Shown: positions 18,540 to 29,600, counted from the stretch's first letter. The stretch is DNA of 64,000 bases from Methanofollis sp. W23 (GCF_017875325.1 NZ_JAGGMN010000001.1:1302001-1366000); one strand, 5' to 3'. Notes: a model not told the origin generated them from the letters alone. Program-made: numbers and translations.

Positions 18540-18581
18540 TTGTCATTCAACTCCTTTTTCAAATCCGGAAAAATTCATGTT

Positions 18582-18598
18582 GCATAAAAAAATGGGGA
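18582..18598 (-). terminator. Possible internal terminator or attenuator in the surface operon
   Basis: On the minus strand a T7 run (18586-18592) follows the stop of the giant gene within 15 bases, in the only sizeable gap of the operon (59 bases). It could lower expression of the downstream genes. Confidence 0.35.
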
Positions 18599-21500
18599 TT
18601 ATTTTCTCCTGAGGACCAGGAGTGCACCGAGGGCGATGAGCGGCAGGCCCCAGAAGACCGGGGTCTTGGTCGGTGCGGTGGTCGGCACCGTCGTCTCATC
18701 TGCCGTCTGGTTCACCGGCATGGTCGGGGTCTCGACCGGGGCCTCGACTGCCGGCTGCGTCTCCTCAGGCTCTGCGGCCCCGCCCGTCATGGTGACGATG
18801 GCGAAGTACGAGAACCCTGGCGAGTCGGCGCGGTAGACTGCCCTGTCATTCTCCTCGCTGACAAGGGTGGTGTCGAGGTGCTTCCAGGCGCCGTCGACAT
18901 ACCTCAGCATGACCACGTCGCCTGCCTCGACATCATGACTCTCAAGCCAGGTCGATGGCACGGCGAACTCGAGGGTGATCCCGTCGAGCGCCGCAGGGTC
19001 GGCATGGTAGAGGGTGACCTCCTGGAGTTCATACACCTGGCCGTCAGGCATCTGGACGTCGTTTCCGAGATGGGCCTTCTTCACTGTGACCAGGAAGTCT
19101 GAAACTTCTTCGTAGGCGGTGACCGTGATCTTTTCGATCGCCGTCTCGCCTACCAGGAAGGTCTTCGTCTCGTCGGGCTTGAATGAAGCGGCAAAGGCGG
19201 AGACATCGGAGGAACCGCTGCTGGAGGAAGAAGTATGGCTGACCGGTTTTGGATCTGGTTTGGGTTCAGGTGCTGCACCGCCGACCGCGAAGTAGCAGAA
19301 TTTGTCGGTGGTTGCACTGAAGTACGCTCTTCCATTCTCCTCCTTGACATATGTGGTCGTGAGAGTCTGCCAGGCACCGTCGGTGTACCGCATCAACTTC
19401 ACATCGCCGGCCTTCATCCCGTGGTCACACAGCCAGCTGACCGGGAGGTCAAAGGTGATGACGGCCTCGTCGATGGTGTTCTCTGGGGCCGGGTAGACGA
19501 CATGGAGGTACTGGTAGATCCTCTCTGCCGGTGTGTCGATGTAGTTAGGGAGTTCTTCAGGGGTTCTGATCGCGAGTTTTCCATCTGTGATGTCACCGGC
19601 GGCCTTGATGGTGATCGCCGAGAACGCTCCCTCTTCAAGGTCGAGCGTCGTATTCTCACCGGCACCGATGTCACCGATGGCGACGACCTCGTCTTCCATG
19701 GTCGACGGGATGAAGGCGATCTTGACGACGCCCTTGATGGTGTCCATGCCGCTGACATTCTCGCCCACAAGCCTGAGCGGCCAATTTTCATCGTCACCGT
19801 CGAGATGCAGGCCGTTCAGCGAGTTTGCAAGGATGTAGTTGTCGCTGTACATCGCATCGCGGCTGTTGATGACTGTCTCTGAACCGTCGCGGCCGATGAT
19901 ATGGACATCATAGCCTTCTCTTGCAAGGTCGGCATTGAATGACTTACCAGTATGGAAGTTCTCGTCGTCGACATAGCCAAGGAGGAACCAGAGGGGCATA
20001 CCAGACCATTCTCTACCTTTCTTGTCGATATAGGACTTCTCATGGTTGGCGCCCATGGTGCAGGCAAGACCGCTCTCAAAGTAACCCTTGCTGATGGCCT
20101 TGTCTATGGCCCCTTCGAGCTGGAGGTTCCAGTCTGGTTCAGGCACGTCGTAGATCCTGATCTCTGAGACATATTTGGCCGAGAGACCGGCGCAGGACGG
20201 GAGGCCGGAGTTGTAGTGCCAGTACTTCTCGTCGATGCACTCGTGCATGTCCCACTGGCCGAAAATGCGGTCTTCGGGCGTGAAGAAGAGCCGATACCCG
20301 TCATTGTAGTCAGGGACATAGCCCTTCCCTCCGGAGTACCAGGCAAGGACGGCCTCGCCCTGCCGCTCATCCGGAGCATAGATGTTGTCGTAATGGAGGG
20401 TCGTCTCCCATCCGTCAGGGGCGGCGAAGGTGATCTCGGTGTCCGGGCCCATACCGCCAACAAGGTCGCAGAGGTCACGGACTGAGGTGCCCATCATCTG
20501 CTCTTCGATCTTGAAGTAACCATGAGGATAGGTCTCGTCCTGGTCCCATGGGTCGTTGGGTGGGAAGTTCAGGCCTTCATAGCGGTAATATGTCTCGCCA
20601 TCTCCATAGACCTTGAGGTTCTCCTTCATCCAGGTGTAGTCGACGGTTTTCTCGCCGATGACCGTCGTGCGATCTTCGGCGTACTTGACGATCCGCACCG
20701 TGGGGATCTCGGTCGGTTTCTGGAACTCGGTCAGTTCGATGCTTTTGATACTGGCAACACTTTGAGAGCCTTCGGTCAGTGCAGAACCGACCAACCTGAC
20801 TGGGTAACCGTTTTCGTTAGTCAGAGGGGTCCCGTTCAGTTTGTTGGCAATGATGAAATCGTTGTTCTTCGAGATCGCTTCGCTACTGAACTCCTTGCTG
20901 TAGTCCCCAGACCCGGTGACTATCACCGTGTAACCCTGTGCAGCAAGTTTTGTGTTAAATGCGCCAGAGCCATGGATGGTGTAGTCGTCGACCCATCCGC
21001 AGAGACTCCAGAGTGAGATACCCGACCATTCACGGTTCTTATTGTCAGTCCAGGTGACGGTGTGGTATGGACATGCCGCTGCCGCCTCAAACTCGCTCTG
21101 GGTGAAGGTATCGGTGATCTCACCCTTCAGAGTGAGGGTCCATTCGCCGGGTTTCGGGCCTCCCGGCAGGCCGACAAGTGAGATCTCACTGATGGTTCCG
21201 ACTTTCTGTTTCCCAGAGGTGACGTTCTTCCCTACCAGTTTGAGCGGGAAGTCTCCCTCTGCAAGCGGTTCTCCGTTGAGAGTGTTGGCCACGATATAGT
21301 TGGGACTCTTTGCGACGTCGGCGCTGTCGAAGGTTGCATTGAATCCGTCTGGCGCACTCACCTTCACAGTATAGCCATCTGCAGCGAGATTGTCATTGAA
21401 TGCATCCTGACCATGGACGATGTGGTCGTCGACCCATCCGGCGAAGTACCAGAGTGGAATGCCCTTCCACTCACCGTCCTCGTCGGTGTAGGTGACGCCG

Positions 21501-24052
21501 TGGCACCTGACAGACTCTTCGAAGAACGCCTGCGTAAAGGTGTCTTCGATATCACCCTTCAGGGTAAGTCTCCAGCCTTCTGAAGGATCAGGGAGACCGA
21601 CAAGTTCGATGGTGCCGATATTCCCGATCTTCTTGCCCATGGTTACATCCGGGCCCACCATCTGGAGCGGCCAGCAGGGTTTGCCTCCAGAGGTCAGTTC
21701 AGGCAGGGGCTCCCCGTTCAGGGTGTTGGCCACGATATAGGTGTCGTCCCTGGCAATGGTTTCGCTCGGGAAGTTGATGTCGTATGGACTTGTACGGTTC
21801 CGGTCGGTGACCTTCACCGAGTAGCCTTCAGCGGCCAGTTCGTCGTTGAAGGTGTAGTGGTCGCCGCTCTCCTCGTCGTCGACTGCTCCCACGAGGTACC
21901 AGAGGGGCACGCCCTTCCATTCGCCGTCCTCGTTGGTGTAGGTGGCGACATGGCCGCAGGCCACTGCCTGTTCAAACTGTGCCCTGGTGAACGAGAGCGG
22001 GGTCTTGCCCTTCAGCGTAAGGGCCCAGTTCTTTTCAACTGGTGGTTCGCCACCGATGAAAATTCTAACTTTGGCGATGGCTTTTTCGGGACCATAACCA
22101 TCCTGCTTGATGTCGCCATAGTAGAAGAGGACATCATTGTCGTTCTCAAGCGGGTAGATATTCAGACCCTCGGTGGAGGGGTTGCCGTAGTCGTCAAGCG
22201 TGGCGCCGTCGACCGAGCATGTCCATGCCCACTGCTCGACAGTTTTTCCACCCTCGTCCTTGACTTTTCTGAAGGTGTACTCCCCGACGTCGTCGAGCAT
22301 CAGGATGCCGCTATCTGTCATCTTCTTGTCGGTGAGCACATAGTCAAAGCCGCCCACCTCTGCGGCTGCGTGTAACGCTCCGAGAGGGGTGAAGTTGTTG
22401 ACCTGGTAGACGTTGGTATTGACCGTCTGGTCAAATGTGCCCTCTTCAAGGATTACACCGCCGTCATAGAGAGAGTCGATGCCATCGCTGATCCTGACGG
22501 TGATTCGCACGATCGCGTCTGCCTTCTCAGGCCCGAAGTTCTCGATCTTCGTGTCACCGTAATAGAAGAGGAGACGGTCGCCGTCGTGGAGTTCGTAGAC
22601 ATTGACCGCCATCGGGTTGTTGTCATACCCGTCAAGGACAGTGTCGTCGTTCAAGAGGCAGGTCCAGGTATACTTGTAACCAGGCGTTGCATCTTTGGCA
22701 CTCCTGTTGTAGGCGTACTTCCCGATGTCGTCAAGATAGAGCGTCGGCCAGTCTTTGTCGCCGACCTTGTAGGTGAAGGCCTCGATCTCCGATACCGCAT
22801 CAAGGGCACCGAGAGCAGTCAGTCGGTTGACCTCACGGTCGGTCTCGACATCGCCATTATAGGCCATGACAGTAAAGGTCTCTGGCGTGAGCGTGACTTC
22901 GCCGTCATAGAGTACGTCGACGTCCCCGCCAGGCTGATCTGGCAGGTCGAGTTCGATCTTCGAGATCCCTTCAAGTGCCCGCTGGGTCCCATCCACACCG
23001 GTCCCCTGCAAGTAGAGGGGGAAGAAGACGCGGCCGTCAATCCCGGTCTTGTTCAGTTCGATGCCGTCGAGTCTGTTCCCGAGGACATAGGTCTTCTCGC
23101 CGTCCGTCACTTCGGTGGAGTAGAAGGTAGAGATCTGTTCTGTGCCCTTCTTCTCACCGTAGACCGTGATCGTGTAGTTCTGCGCGGCGAGGGCTTTGTT
23201 CACGGTCGCGGGGTCGTCGTCGTCGACAAGACCGATGACCGCAGAGAGGTCAGCGCCTTCAAGAAGACCAAATTTGTTTGTCTGGAATGAAGCAGGGTGT
23301 GCCGCAGCAAGGGTGATGAACTCGTCCCTGGTGAGGGTGCGGTCGGTCGAACCGTTGAGGGTGATGGACCAGTCCTCTGGGGCGGGGTCACCACTCTGGA
23401 CGGTGATGTTGGTGACTGCCTTTGAGGAGAGGCCCTTTGAGGAGGGGAGGCCGTCATTATAATGACAGTTGTCAGGGAGGCAGTCCTTCATGTCCTGGTT
23501 GCCGAAGACATGCTTGCCGTCTGCATTGGTGGTCTCGGCAAAGAAGACCAGGCGCATCCCATCATAATACTCAGGCACATCTGCCCCATCCTTGTACCAG
23601 GTGACGACCATCTTCCCCTGTCTGGGGTCGGGGTTGTACACATTCTCGTAAGGGTAGGTCTGTGGGTCATAGTTGTCGATGGGGGTGACCGTCACCGTGT
23701 CCCCTTCATCCATGCCGACGACCTCACAGAGATCCTTGAGATCGGTACCCTTCAGGGCGCCCATGTCCAGAAGGTTCTGGTCCTCGGCAAGGTTCCAGGG
23801 ATCTGAGGTGACCGGACCCTGGTGATAATAGTGGGTCTCACCATCTCCCTGGATGGGGAGGTCTGGTCTACCTGCTTTCAATGTGTTGAGGCTGATCGGT
23901 ACCTCATCAAGTTTGGTACCGTCTTCAGCCAGTTTTATCACGGTCACTTCGGTCGTGGGAGTTGGGTCTCCCGCAGCCACAGGGGCGACAAGCATCCCTG
24001 CAACGGCAAAGACCAGAAGTGCCAGGATTATAAATCGGTTCTTCATCTTCAC
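18599..24052 (-). CDS. Giant surface protein with repeated SUOX-fold-like, DUF4430-like and PGF-pre-PGF domains
   Basis: An 1817-residue secreted protein; positions are approximate. It has a signal peptide (1-27) and an N-terminal domain with GDGETHYYHQGP (28-225). The next unit is a SUOX-fold-like repeat (226-378), followed by two DUF4430/transcobalamin-like domains (379-530 and 531-670). Three more repeats follow (671-822, 823-963, 964-1110; signature WKGIPLWYFAGWVDDH, then YIVANTLNGEPL). A second WMKENLKVYGDGETYY domain (1111-1305) and a fifth repeat (1306-1452) come next. Two PGF-pre-PGF domains (1453-1590 and 1620-1760) end in GFSYFAI or FCYFAV. A Thr/Pro stalk and anchor (TPVFWGLPLIALGALLVLRR) close the protein. 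GAGGTGA precedes the ATG. It is probably the first gene of the operon. Confidence 0.8.
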   Translation of the reverse strand: MKMKNRFIILALLVFAVAGMLVAPVAAGDPTPTTEVTVIKLAEDGTKLDEVPISLNTLKAGRPDLPIQGDGETHYYHQGPVTSDPWNLAEDQNLLDMGALKGTDLKDLCEVVGMDEGDTVTVTPIDNYDPQTYPYENVYNPDPRQGKMVVTWYKDGADVPEYYDGMRLVFFAETTNADGKHVFGNQDMKDCLPDNCHYNDGLPSSKGLSSKAVTNITVQSGDPAPEDWSITLNGSTDRTLTRDEFITLAAAHPASFQTNKFGLLEGADLSAVIGLVDDDDPATVNKALAAQNYTITVYGEKKGTEQISTFYSTEVTDGEKTYVLGNRLDGIELNKTGIDGRVFFPLYLQGTGVDGTQRALEGISKIELDLPDQPGGDVDVLYDGEVTLTPETFTVMAYNGDVETDREVNRLTALGALDAVSEIEAFTYKVGDKDWPTLYLDDIGKYAYNRSAKDATPGYKYTWTCLLNDDTVLDGYDNNPMAVNVYELHDGDRLLFYYGDTKIENFGPEKADAIVRITVRISDGIDSLYDGGVILEEGTFDQTVNTNVYQVNNFTPLGALHAAAEVGGFDYVLTDKKMTDSGILMLDDVGEYTFRKVKDEGGKTVEQWAWTCSVDGATLDDYGNPSTEGLNIYPLENDNDVLFYYGDIKQDGYGPEKAIAKVRIFIGGEPPVEKNWALTLKGKTPLSFTRAQFEQAVACGHVATYTNEDGEWKGVPLWYLVGAVDDEESGDHYTFNDELAAEGYSVKVTDRNRTSPYDINFPSETIARDDTYIVANTLNGEPLPELTSGGKPCWPLQMVGPDVTMGKKIGNIGTIELVGLPDPSEGWRLTLKGDIEDTFTQAFFEESVRCHGVTYTDEDGEWKGIPLWYFAGWVDDHIVHGQDAFNDNLAADGYTVKVSAPDGFNATFDSADVAKSPNYIVANTLNGEPLAEGDFPLKLVGKNVTSGKQKVGTISEISLVGLPGGPKPGEWTLTLKGEITDTFTQSEFEAAAACPYHTVTWTDNKNREWSGISLWSLCGWVDDYTIHGSGAFNTKLAAQGYTVIVTGSGDYSKEFSSEAISKNNDFIIANKLNGTPLTNENGYPVRLVGSALTEGSQSVASIKSIELTEFQKPTEIPTVRIVKYAEDRTTVIGEKTVDYTWMKENLKVYGDGETYYRYEGLNFPPNDPWDQDETYPHGYFKIEEQMMGTSVRDLCDLVGGMGPDTEITFAAPDGWETTLHYDNIYAPDERQGEAVLAWYSGGKGYVPDYNDGYRLFFTPEDRIFGQWDMHECIDEKYWHYNSGLPSCAGLSAKYVSEIRIYDVPEPDWNLQLEGAIDKAISKGYFESGLACTMGANHEKSYIDKKGREWSGMPLWFLLGYVDDENFHTGKSFNADLAREGYDVHIIGRDGSETVINSRDAMYSDNYILANSLNGLHLDGDDENWPLRLVGENVSGMDTIKGVVKIAFIPSTMEDEVVAIGDIGAGENTTLDLEEGAFSAITIKAAGDITDGKLAIRTPEELPNYIDTPAERIYQYLHVVYPAPENTIDEAVITFDLPVSWLCDHGMKAGDVKLMRYTDGAWQTLTTTYVKEENGRAYFSATTDKFCYFAVGGAAPEPKPDPKPVSHTSSSSSGSSDVSAFAASFKPDETKTFLVGETAIEKITVTAYEEVSDFLVTVKKAHLGNDVQMPDGQVYELQEVTLYHADPAALDGITLEFAVPSTWLESHDVEAGDVVMLRYVDGAWKHLDTTLVSEENDRAVYRADSPGFSYFAIVTMTGGAAEPEETQPAVEAPVETPTMPVNQTADETTVPTTAPTKTPVFWGLPLIALGALLVLRRK

Positions 24053-24235
24053 GTACTCACCTCATAATCAGGAGGGGGAGCCTCCATTCCAGTGATCTAC
24101 ACAATAAATCTCCCAGCAGAGGCATAAAAAGGGTTACCAGATTCAAAATGTTAAATTAACGTGTTTTACGGAATATCTGGGGAATCCACAAATGCCAGCA
24201 ATTTCCGAAAATAGCTAAAATTCACACAAATCGAA

Positions 24236-24258
24236 AAGAAAAAAATATTTATATCTAT
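24236..24258 (-). promoter_or_regulatory. Candidate promoter of the surface operon and upstream terminator
   Basis: On the minus strand the AT-rich stretch contains GATATAAATA (TATA-like, 24246-24255) followed by a T7 run. The T-run would end transcription of the 749-residue gene. The TATA-like box could start the giant-gene operon with a leader of about 170 nt. The surrounding 220-base gap is markedly AT-rich relative to the genes. Confidence 0.4.
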
Positions 24259-24272
24259 TACTTGCTCAGATC

Positions 24273-26522
24273 TCAAGAATTCTGCCTGATCAGTAGCGCC
24301 GCACCGGCGGCAGCCAGAGAGAGCGCCCATGCGGGCGAAGATTCCTGTGGGGAGGTAGGGGGGATGTCGTTTCCATCTGGTCCGCCTGCGGCCCCTTCCT
24401 GCGCGACCTGCACATCAGCGCCCGGCACACCGGCCACGGCAAAGAGGGAGAGCGTATCTGACGATGCCGAGAACTCCTGGTACCCGTCTCTCACGCTCCC
24501 TGCATCGGTGGCGAGTGCGGTCCAGGCGGTGCCGTCATGGCACATCAGAGCGACGTCACGAGCTTCGAGTTCCTGGTCCTCGATCCAGGAGAGGGGCACC
24601 CTGAACGTGACCGTAAGTGCGGTGGGATCGGCCCTCGCACCATTCAGGCCGATGTCGAGATAGCGATAGACCGGGGCATCAGGGGCCTGCACCGCACCGG
24701 CGGACTCCTGGTCATGCACTTCGAGATGGATAGGGGAACGCTGCTCAGGGAGGGTTGCCGAGACCTTCTTGACAACCTGGTTGTCGGTGATGAAGGCCCT
24801 GGTCATCGGTGCGGTCGAGGATGCGGCACCCGAGTCACTGCGGCCCGGGGGAGTGCCGGCGGTCGTGACCAGGACCGCGACCCTGCTCTCCAGCACCCCA
24901 CCGGTGGCGGCGTCCTTCGTCGCCCGCATCATTGCGGTGTTCTCTCTCGGGAAGAGCACCGGGAGGACGTCGAGGTCTGCCATTAAGAGCCTGCCGTCGG
25001 CGTGCAGGGCGTCAGTCCACTCGCGGTCATTGAACCCGAGGATCGAGGTCGGCCCGGTGCCCGCCACAAGCAGACGGGCGGCGGCCGTCTGGTCGAGGTC
25101 GAGGGGGTCGTCGAAGATGGCCTGGCTCATGGCGTCGTCCTCGAAGACTCCGCCTTCCTCATCGATGGCCAGGGCATCGCACCCGGCCACGACCTGCCAG
25201 GTGACCTCAGGGAGAGCCAGGTCTTCACGCACCACCAGGAGCGCCCCGCCGTCGAGGGTGCAGATGCCGTCACCATTCTCGACGGTGACAGAGGTATCAC
25301 CAGGCGTGATCTCTTCAAGGTTGAAGAGATAGGTCGCCGCCACCGCTGCGTCCTTCTTCCCTGCCCGGTCGGTGAAGGTCTTGTCAGGCGTGACCGTCGT
25401 CCCGTCGATCAAGACGGTCAGGTCGGGTTCAGTCCCGGTGCCGTCCTCTTTATTCTTTGCATCGCTCACGAAGAGATAGAGGACTGCGCTCTCGACAAAA
25501 CCTGTTTCATTTCCCGGGTTGAAGGTCAGGGTCGTCCGCTCTCCCGCACCCAGAACTCCACCGGTTCCGGTGACAGGGAGGAGAGAGACCGAGCCGTTCA
25601 GGTAGTTGCCGGGTGGAGCGGTTGTCTCTTTTCCAGAGAGACCTGAGGCATCTGTGGTCCCGTCGCTCCCTCCGTCAGGGGAGACATCGCCCGTGCCCGA
25701 CGGCGCCGTCCCGACAACCGAAAACCCGCTGCTCCCCGGACCTGAGACGCGGTTCGTCCATGAGATCCCGAGGCCCTGGTTGGACTGGTTGCACCAGCCA
25801 TAGGAGTTGAACGCAGCATAGGTGGGGAGGTTCTCGAACTCGTACTCCACCCTGACCGCACCGTCGTCTCTTAAATCGTTGAGCCGGGAATTTTCGCCGA
25901 GTGTCCCTGCATTGAGATCGATGAAGACGAGATGGAAGGGGTTTGAGCCGTCAGAGACGTCCTGGCCATAATAGATCGGGTATGCCCCTGGCTGGTTGTT
26001 CCCTGCGGGTTTCCAGGTTTGGGGGCTGTACACGATGTCTTCCTTCGTGATCGTCCCCTCGTACGACCCCTCGACGTACTCGACCTCATCTGCCGCAGGG
26101 GGCATGTTCAGGACCGTCGTCGGGGTCCACCGGTAACCGCTCGCCCTGATGTGGAGAGCGAAGTCGTCGGGGATGGTGCCGTTGACCGCGACCATCAGGA
26201 TCATGTCGTCGGTGAATCCTCTCCCCCCCGTGTTGGTGAGATAGAAGACACCCGACTGTTCTTCGGTGTTCGTCACCTGCCCGAACGGCTCATTCTCAGG
26301 GTCGGTGCTGATGTGGAGGGCGTTGAGCCCGCCGCCATCGAACTTGAAGTACTTGGTCAGCCCGTCGGAGAGCTGGAGGTCAAAGTGGTTGGACCCCGGC
26401 ATCGTGATCCCGCCTATGTCCTCGGCCGCGGCCGGGACGACACAGGCGATGAGAAGGGAGACCGCCAGCACCGTCAATACAAGAAGTGATCGTCCAAATT
26501 TTTTTCTGATATCATTCATCAT
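24273..26522 (-). CDS. Secreted surface protein with paired beta domains, DUF3344-like and PGF-pre-PGF-like domains
   Basis: A 749-residue surface protein. A signal peptide (about 1-33) is followed by a domain containing FDGGGLNALHIS and FYLTNTGGRG and ending near SGYRW (about 40-135). A second domain has EDIVYSPQTWKP, VRVEYEFENLPTYAAF and ISWTNRVSGPGSSGFSVVG (about 145-275). A DUF3344-like region (about 300-560) and a PGF-pre-PGF-like domain (about 575-700, VYRYLDIGLNG, then SLFAVAG) follow. The stalk and anchor are AWALSLAAAGAALLIRQ. The first two domains recur in the same order at 26659-31113 and in reversed order at 37444-38244. GGTGGGAAT precedes the ATG. It appears monocistronic. Confidence 0.8.
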   Translation of the reverse strand: MMNDIRKKFGRSLLVLTVLAVSLLIACVVPAAAEDIGGITMPGSNHFDLQLSDGLTKYFKFDGGGLNALHISTDPENEPFGQVTNTEEQSGVFYLTNTGGRGFTDDMILMVAVNGTIPDDFALHIRASGYRWTPTTVLNMPPAADEVEYVEGSYEGTITKEDIVYSPQTWKPAGNNQPGAYPIYYGQDVSDGSNPFHLVFIDLNAGTLGENSRLNDLRDDGAVRVEYEFENLPTYAAFNSYGWCNQSNQGLGISWTNRVSGPGSSGFSVVGTAPSGTGDVSPDGGSDGTTDASGLSGKETTAPPGNYLNGSVSLLPVTGTGGVLGAGERTTLTFNPGNETGFVESAVLYLFVSDAKNKEDGTGTEPDLTVLIDGTTVTPDKTFTDRAGKKDAAVAATYLFNLEEITPGDTSVTVENGDGICTLDGGALLVVREDLALPEVTWQVVAGCDALAIDEEGGVFEDDAMSQAIFDDPLDLDQTAAARLLVAGTGPTSILGFNDREWTDALHADGRLLMADLDVLPVLFPRENTAMMRATKDAATGGVLESRVAVLVTTAGTPPGRSDSGAASSTAPMTRAFITDNQVVKKVSATLPEQRSPIHLEVHDQESAGAVQAPDAPVYRYLDIGLNGARADPTALTVTFRVPLSWIEDQELEARDVALMCHDGTAWTALATDAGSVRDGYQEFSASSDTLSLFAVAGVPGADVQVAQEGAAGGPDGNDIPPTSPQESSPAWALSLAAAGAALLIRQNS

Positions 26523-26638
26523 ATTCCCACCATTGAGAGAAAGAGGGGTTCAAGTATGCTTCTGTATCTCCGTGTCCCCTGATGAAGTTTGTTTTTTTAC
26601 CGAGGTTCAATAGATGTGTTGAACTCGGTCCTACTGCA

Positions 26639-26650
26639 CAGAAAAAAAGG
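26639..26650 (-). terminator. Terminator after the 1484-residue surface gene
   Basis: On the minus strand a T7 run (26642-26648) lies about ten bases after the stop codon. Confidence 0.5.
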
Positions 26651-26658
26651 AGATGATT

Positions 26659-29600
26659 TCAGTCCCTCTTCACGAGGAAAAGGGCGCCGATCGCGGCGAT
26701 GGAGAGGAACCAGGGGACCGGTGACTTCTGCGTCGTCGGCGCCGCCTTCGCCGGCACGGTCGTCTCTTCGACCGGTGCAGGTGTATCGGTCACGACCGGA
26801 GTCGGCGTCTCCGTCTCATCGGCCTGTCCGGTGGCAGAGGTGGTCTCGCCGCTCGCGATTGCGAAGTACGAGAACCCGGAGGCCTCGGCCGAGTACAGGG
26901 CCTGGCCGTTCTCTTCCTTCACGAACGTGGTCTTGAGCGGCTTCCACCCATCGTTCTCGTACCCGAGGAGAACGATCTTGCCGGTGGAGAGGTCGTGCTC
27001 CTTGAGCCAGGTCGTCGGCACCGCAAACTCAAGGGTCACCGTGTCGATGGCCGATGCATCGGTGTGGTAGAGGGCGGTCTCGATGAGTTGATAGGTCGGG
27101 CCCTCCGGCGCTGGCACGTCCTTCGTGAGAGACGCCTTCTGCACCGTCACCAAGAGGTCGTCGATCGCGTCATAGGCCTCGACCGTGATCCTCGTGATCG
27201 CTGTCTTGCTCACCGCAAAGGTCTGCGACTCCCCGGCAGGGATGGAGCCAGAGATCGCGGCGACGTTGGAACTTCCGCCACTGCTGGAAGAGGAAGAGTG
27301 CGATGCTGGCGGTGCTGCTGCATTTGTGACCGCAACAAGTCCAAAGTCACAGAGACCTTCCGGCGAATCGGCACAGAACCCATATCCATACTGATCATTC
27401 AGACCGGCACAGATAGTGTTCAGGACACTGCTGCGGCCATCTTCGCCGAGACGGAGGATCCTGACATTGCCGGGCCCACCGACTGCATCGACCCACGCCT
27501 TGCTCACATTCATGACGATCGTGGCATTGGCAATCTCCGCACCGTCTTCAAGCCCAGTCTTCTCGACATGAAGGAGAGAGGCGATGCCCCTGTTCTTCAG
27601 GCCCTGCTTGTTGAGAGTTCTGGTAAACGCCGATTCGACCCCTGCAGAGGGGTGGACACTGAGCGTGGCGGCGAGCACGGCATCCTCAGGAAGAGCAGTG
27701 AGGTTTACGACCATCGACCCGCCGACCAGGCCGGCTTCAGCGGACTCAAGGACGAGCTGCCGCGGGATCAGCGAGATGCCGGTGACGTTCCCGGTGATCT
27801 GCCCACCCGCCATGGTAGCACTGCCGTCGGTCATGAAAACCAGGGTGTAGGCACCCCGGTAGATCGTGACCTCACTCCCGTCGTCAGAGAGGGTGCTGTC
27901 CACAAGGGAGGTGTCGACGGCGATCTTCTTCCCCCCTTCACCGGCAGAGAACGTGCATCCCGGTACCTTCAGCGAGACCTTCCCGGACGCCGTGCCGTTC
28001 TCAGGCTGGGCTGATACAAGGTAGTTCTCCTTCGGCTTTACAAGCGGGCCGAATTGTTCGTTCACACCGTCGATCTGATAGACCTCGTCTCCGATCCCGT
28101 CGCCTTCCTTATCGACACCGGTGTAGGTGTCCCAATAGTTGCCGAGGCGGGCGGTGTAGGTGTTCCCTTCATAGGTGTAGGTGACTGGTTCGGGGGACAG
28201 CCAGACCTGCTTGACCTCGGCAGAGGTCGGGGTTGGGACGTTCACGAAATCGTTCAGATAGAAGACATTGTCCTTTGTCGTGGCTCCACCGAGGTAGAGC
28301 GCCCAGTACGTCGGGTTCGAAAAGACGTTCCCGACGAATACATTGTTGTAACCGCCGATCAGACCGACTGCTCTGGCGGATGCATTGATCACATTGCCGG
28401 TAAAGACGTTGTCACCGGTGTTCTGGAGATAGATCCCGTAGAAGGGAATATCGTCGATGGTGTTGTTCGTAAATCTGTTCTCAGCACCATCGATCCTGAT
28501 CCCGGTTGACGAGATGTGACAGAGGGTGTTTTCAGCAACAAGGTTGTCGGTGCACTCTCTCCCGATGTTGATCCCGGTCGCTCCACCGGTGAACGTGTTC
28601 CCACTCACGGTGAGCCCGGTGCATCCGTTCAGGATATAGGCCCCATAGTTGTTGTCGACGCCTTCGTTGCCGACGATCGTAGAGTCGGAGGTCCGTTCAC
28701 AGTGGACGCCGAAGGCGTTCTTGACAAAGGTGTTGTCGCGGACGACGCAACCGGAACACCCGTCGAAGAAGAGCGCGTTCCAGTTATTCTTGATGATGTT
28801 GCCTGAGAATGTGACTCCTTCAACGTCTTTCACCAGGACCGCAAGGCCCCTGTAGGACTGCGAACTGCCGGTGATGGTGAGGTCTGAGATGGTGACGTCT
28901 TTGGTGGTGATCAGCAAAACTTTTGCAGTCGGATCCGGGGCATTGAGAATGGTCTTCTCAGGGCCGTTCTCTGATCTGATGGTCAGACATTTGTCGACCG
29001 TCACGGTCTCGTTGTAGGTTCCGTCCCTCACAACGATGGTATCCCAGTCATAGGCCGCGGTGACCGCGTCCTGGATAGTCGTGTAGTCGCCACTGCCGGA
29101 GGCGTCGATATACAGGGTTGCGGGTTCATGACCTGCCGGCACAACCCGTACCGCCGCCGTGCCGGTGGCACCGGCATATGTTGCCGTGACATTGAGCGAC
29201 CCGCCTGCGACGGCAGTGAAGAGTCCGTTCTCATCGATGGTGCCGAGGCTCTCGTCGTCGGTCGACCAGGCAAATGGCGTGTCCGGGATTGCGTTGCCGT
29301 ACTGGTCGAAGGTCTCTGCACTGAACGTCGCGGTCTCACCGACCTTCAACACCGCCTCAGAGGGGGTGACTCTGATCTCGGAGGGTTTGGGGAGAGAGAG
29401 TTCGATTTCGGTGAGGGCGGAGATCTCGCGCGATCCGCCGAGGAACTTCAGGGGCCAGTAGACTTCCCTGCCAAACGTGCCGGGCCTGATCTCCTGGCCG
29501 TTCATGGTGTTGGCAACGACCATCTGCTTCTCACCGATCAGGTCGGTGCTCGGGATCTCCAGGGTGAAGGGACGACTGCGCCGTTCGCCCTTGACAATGA

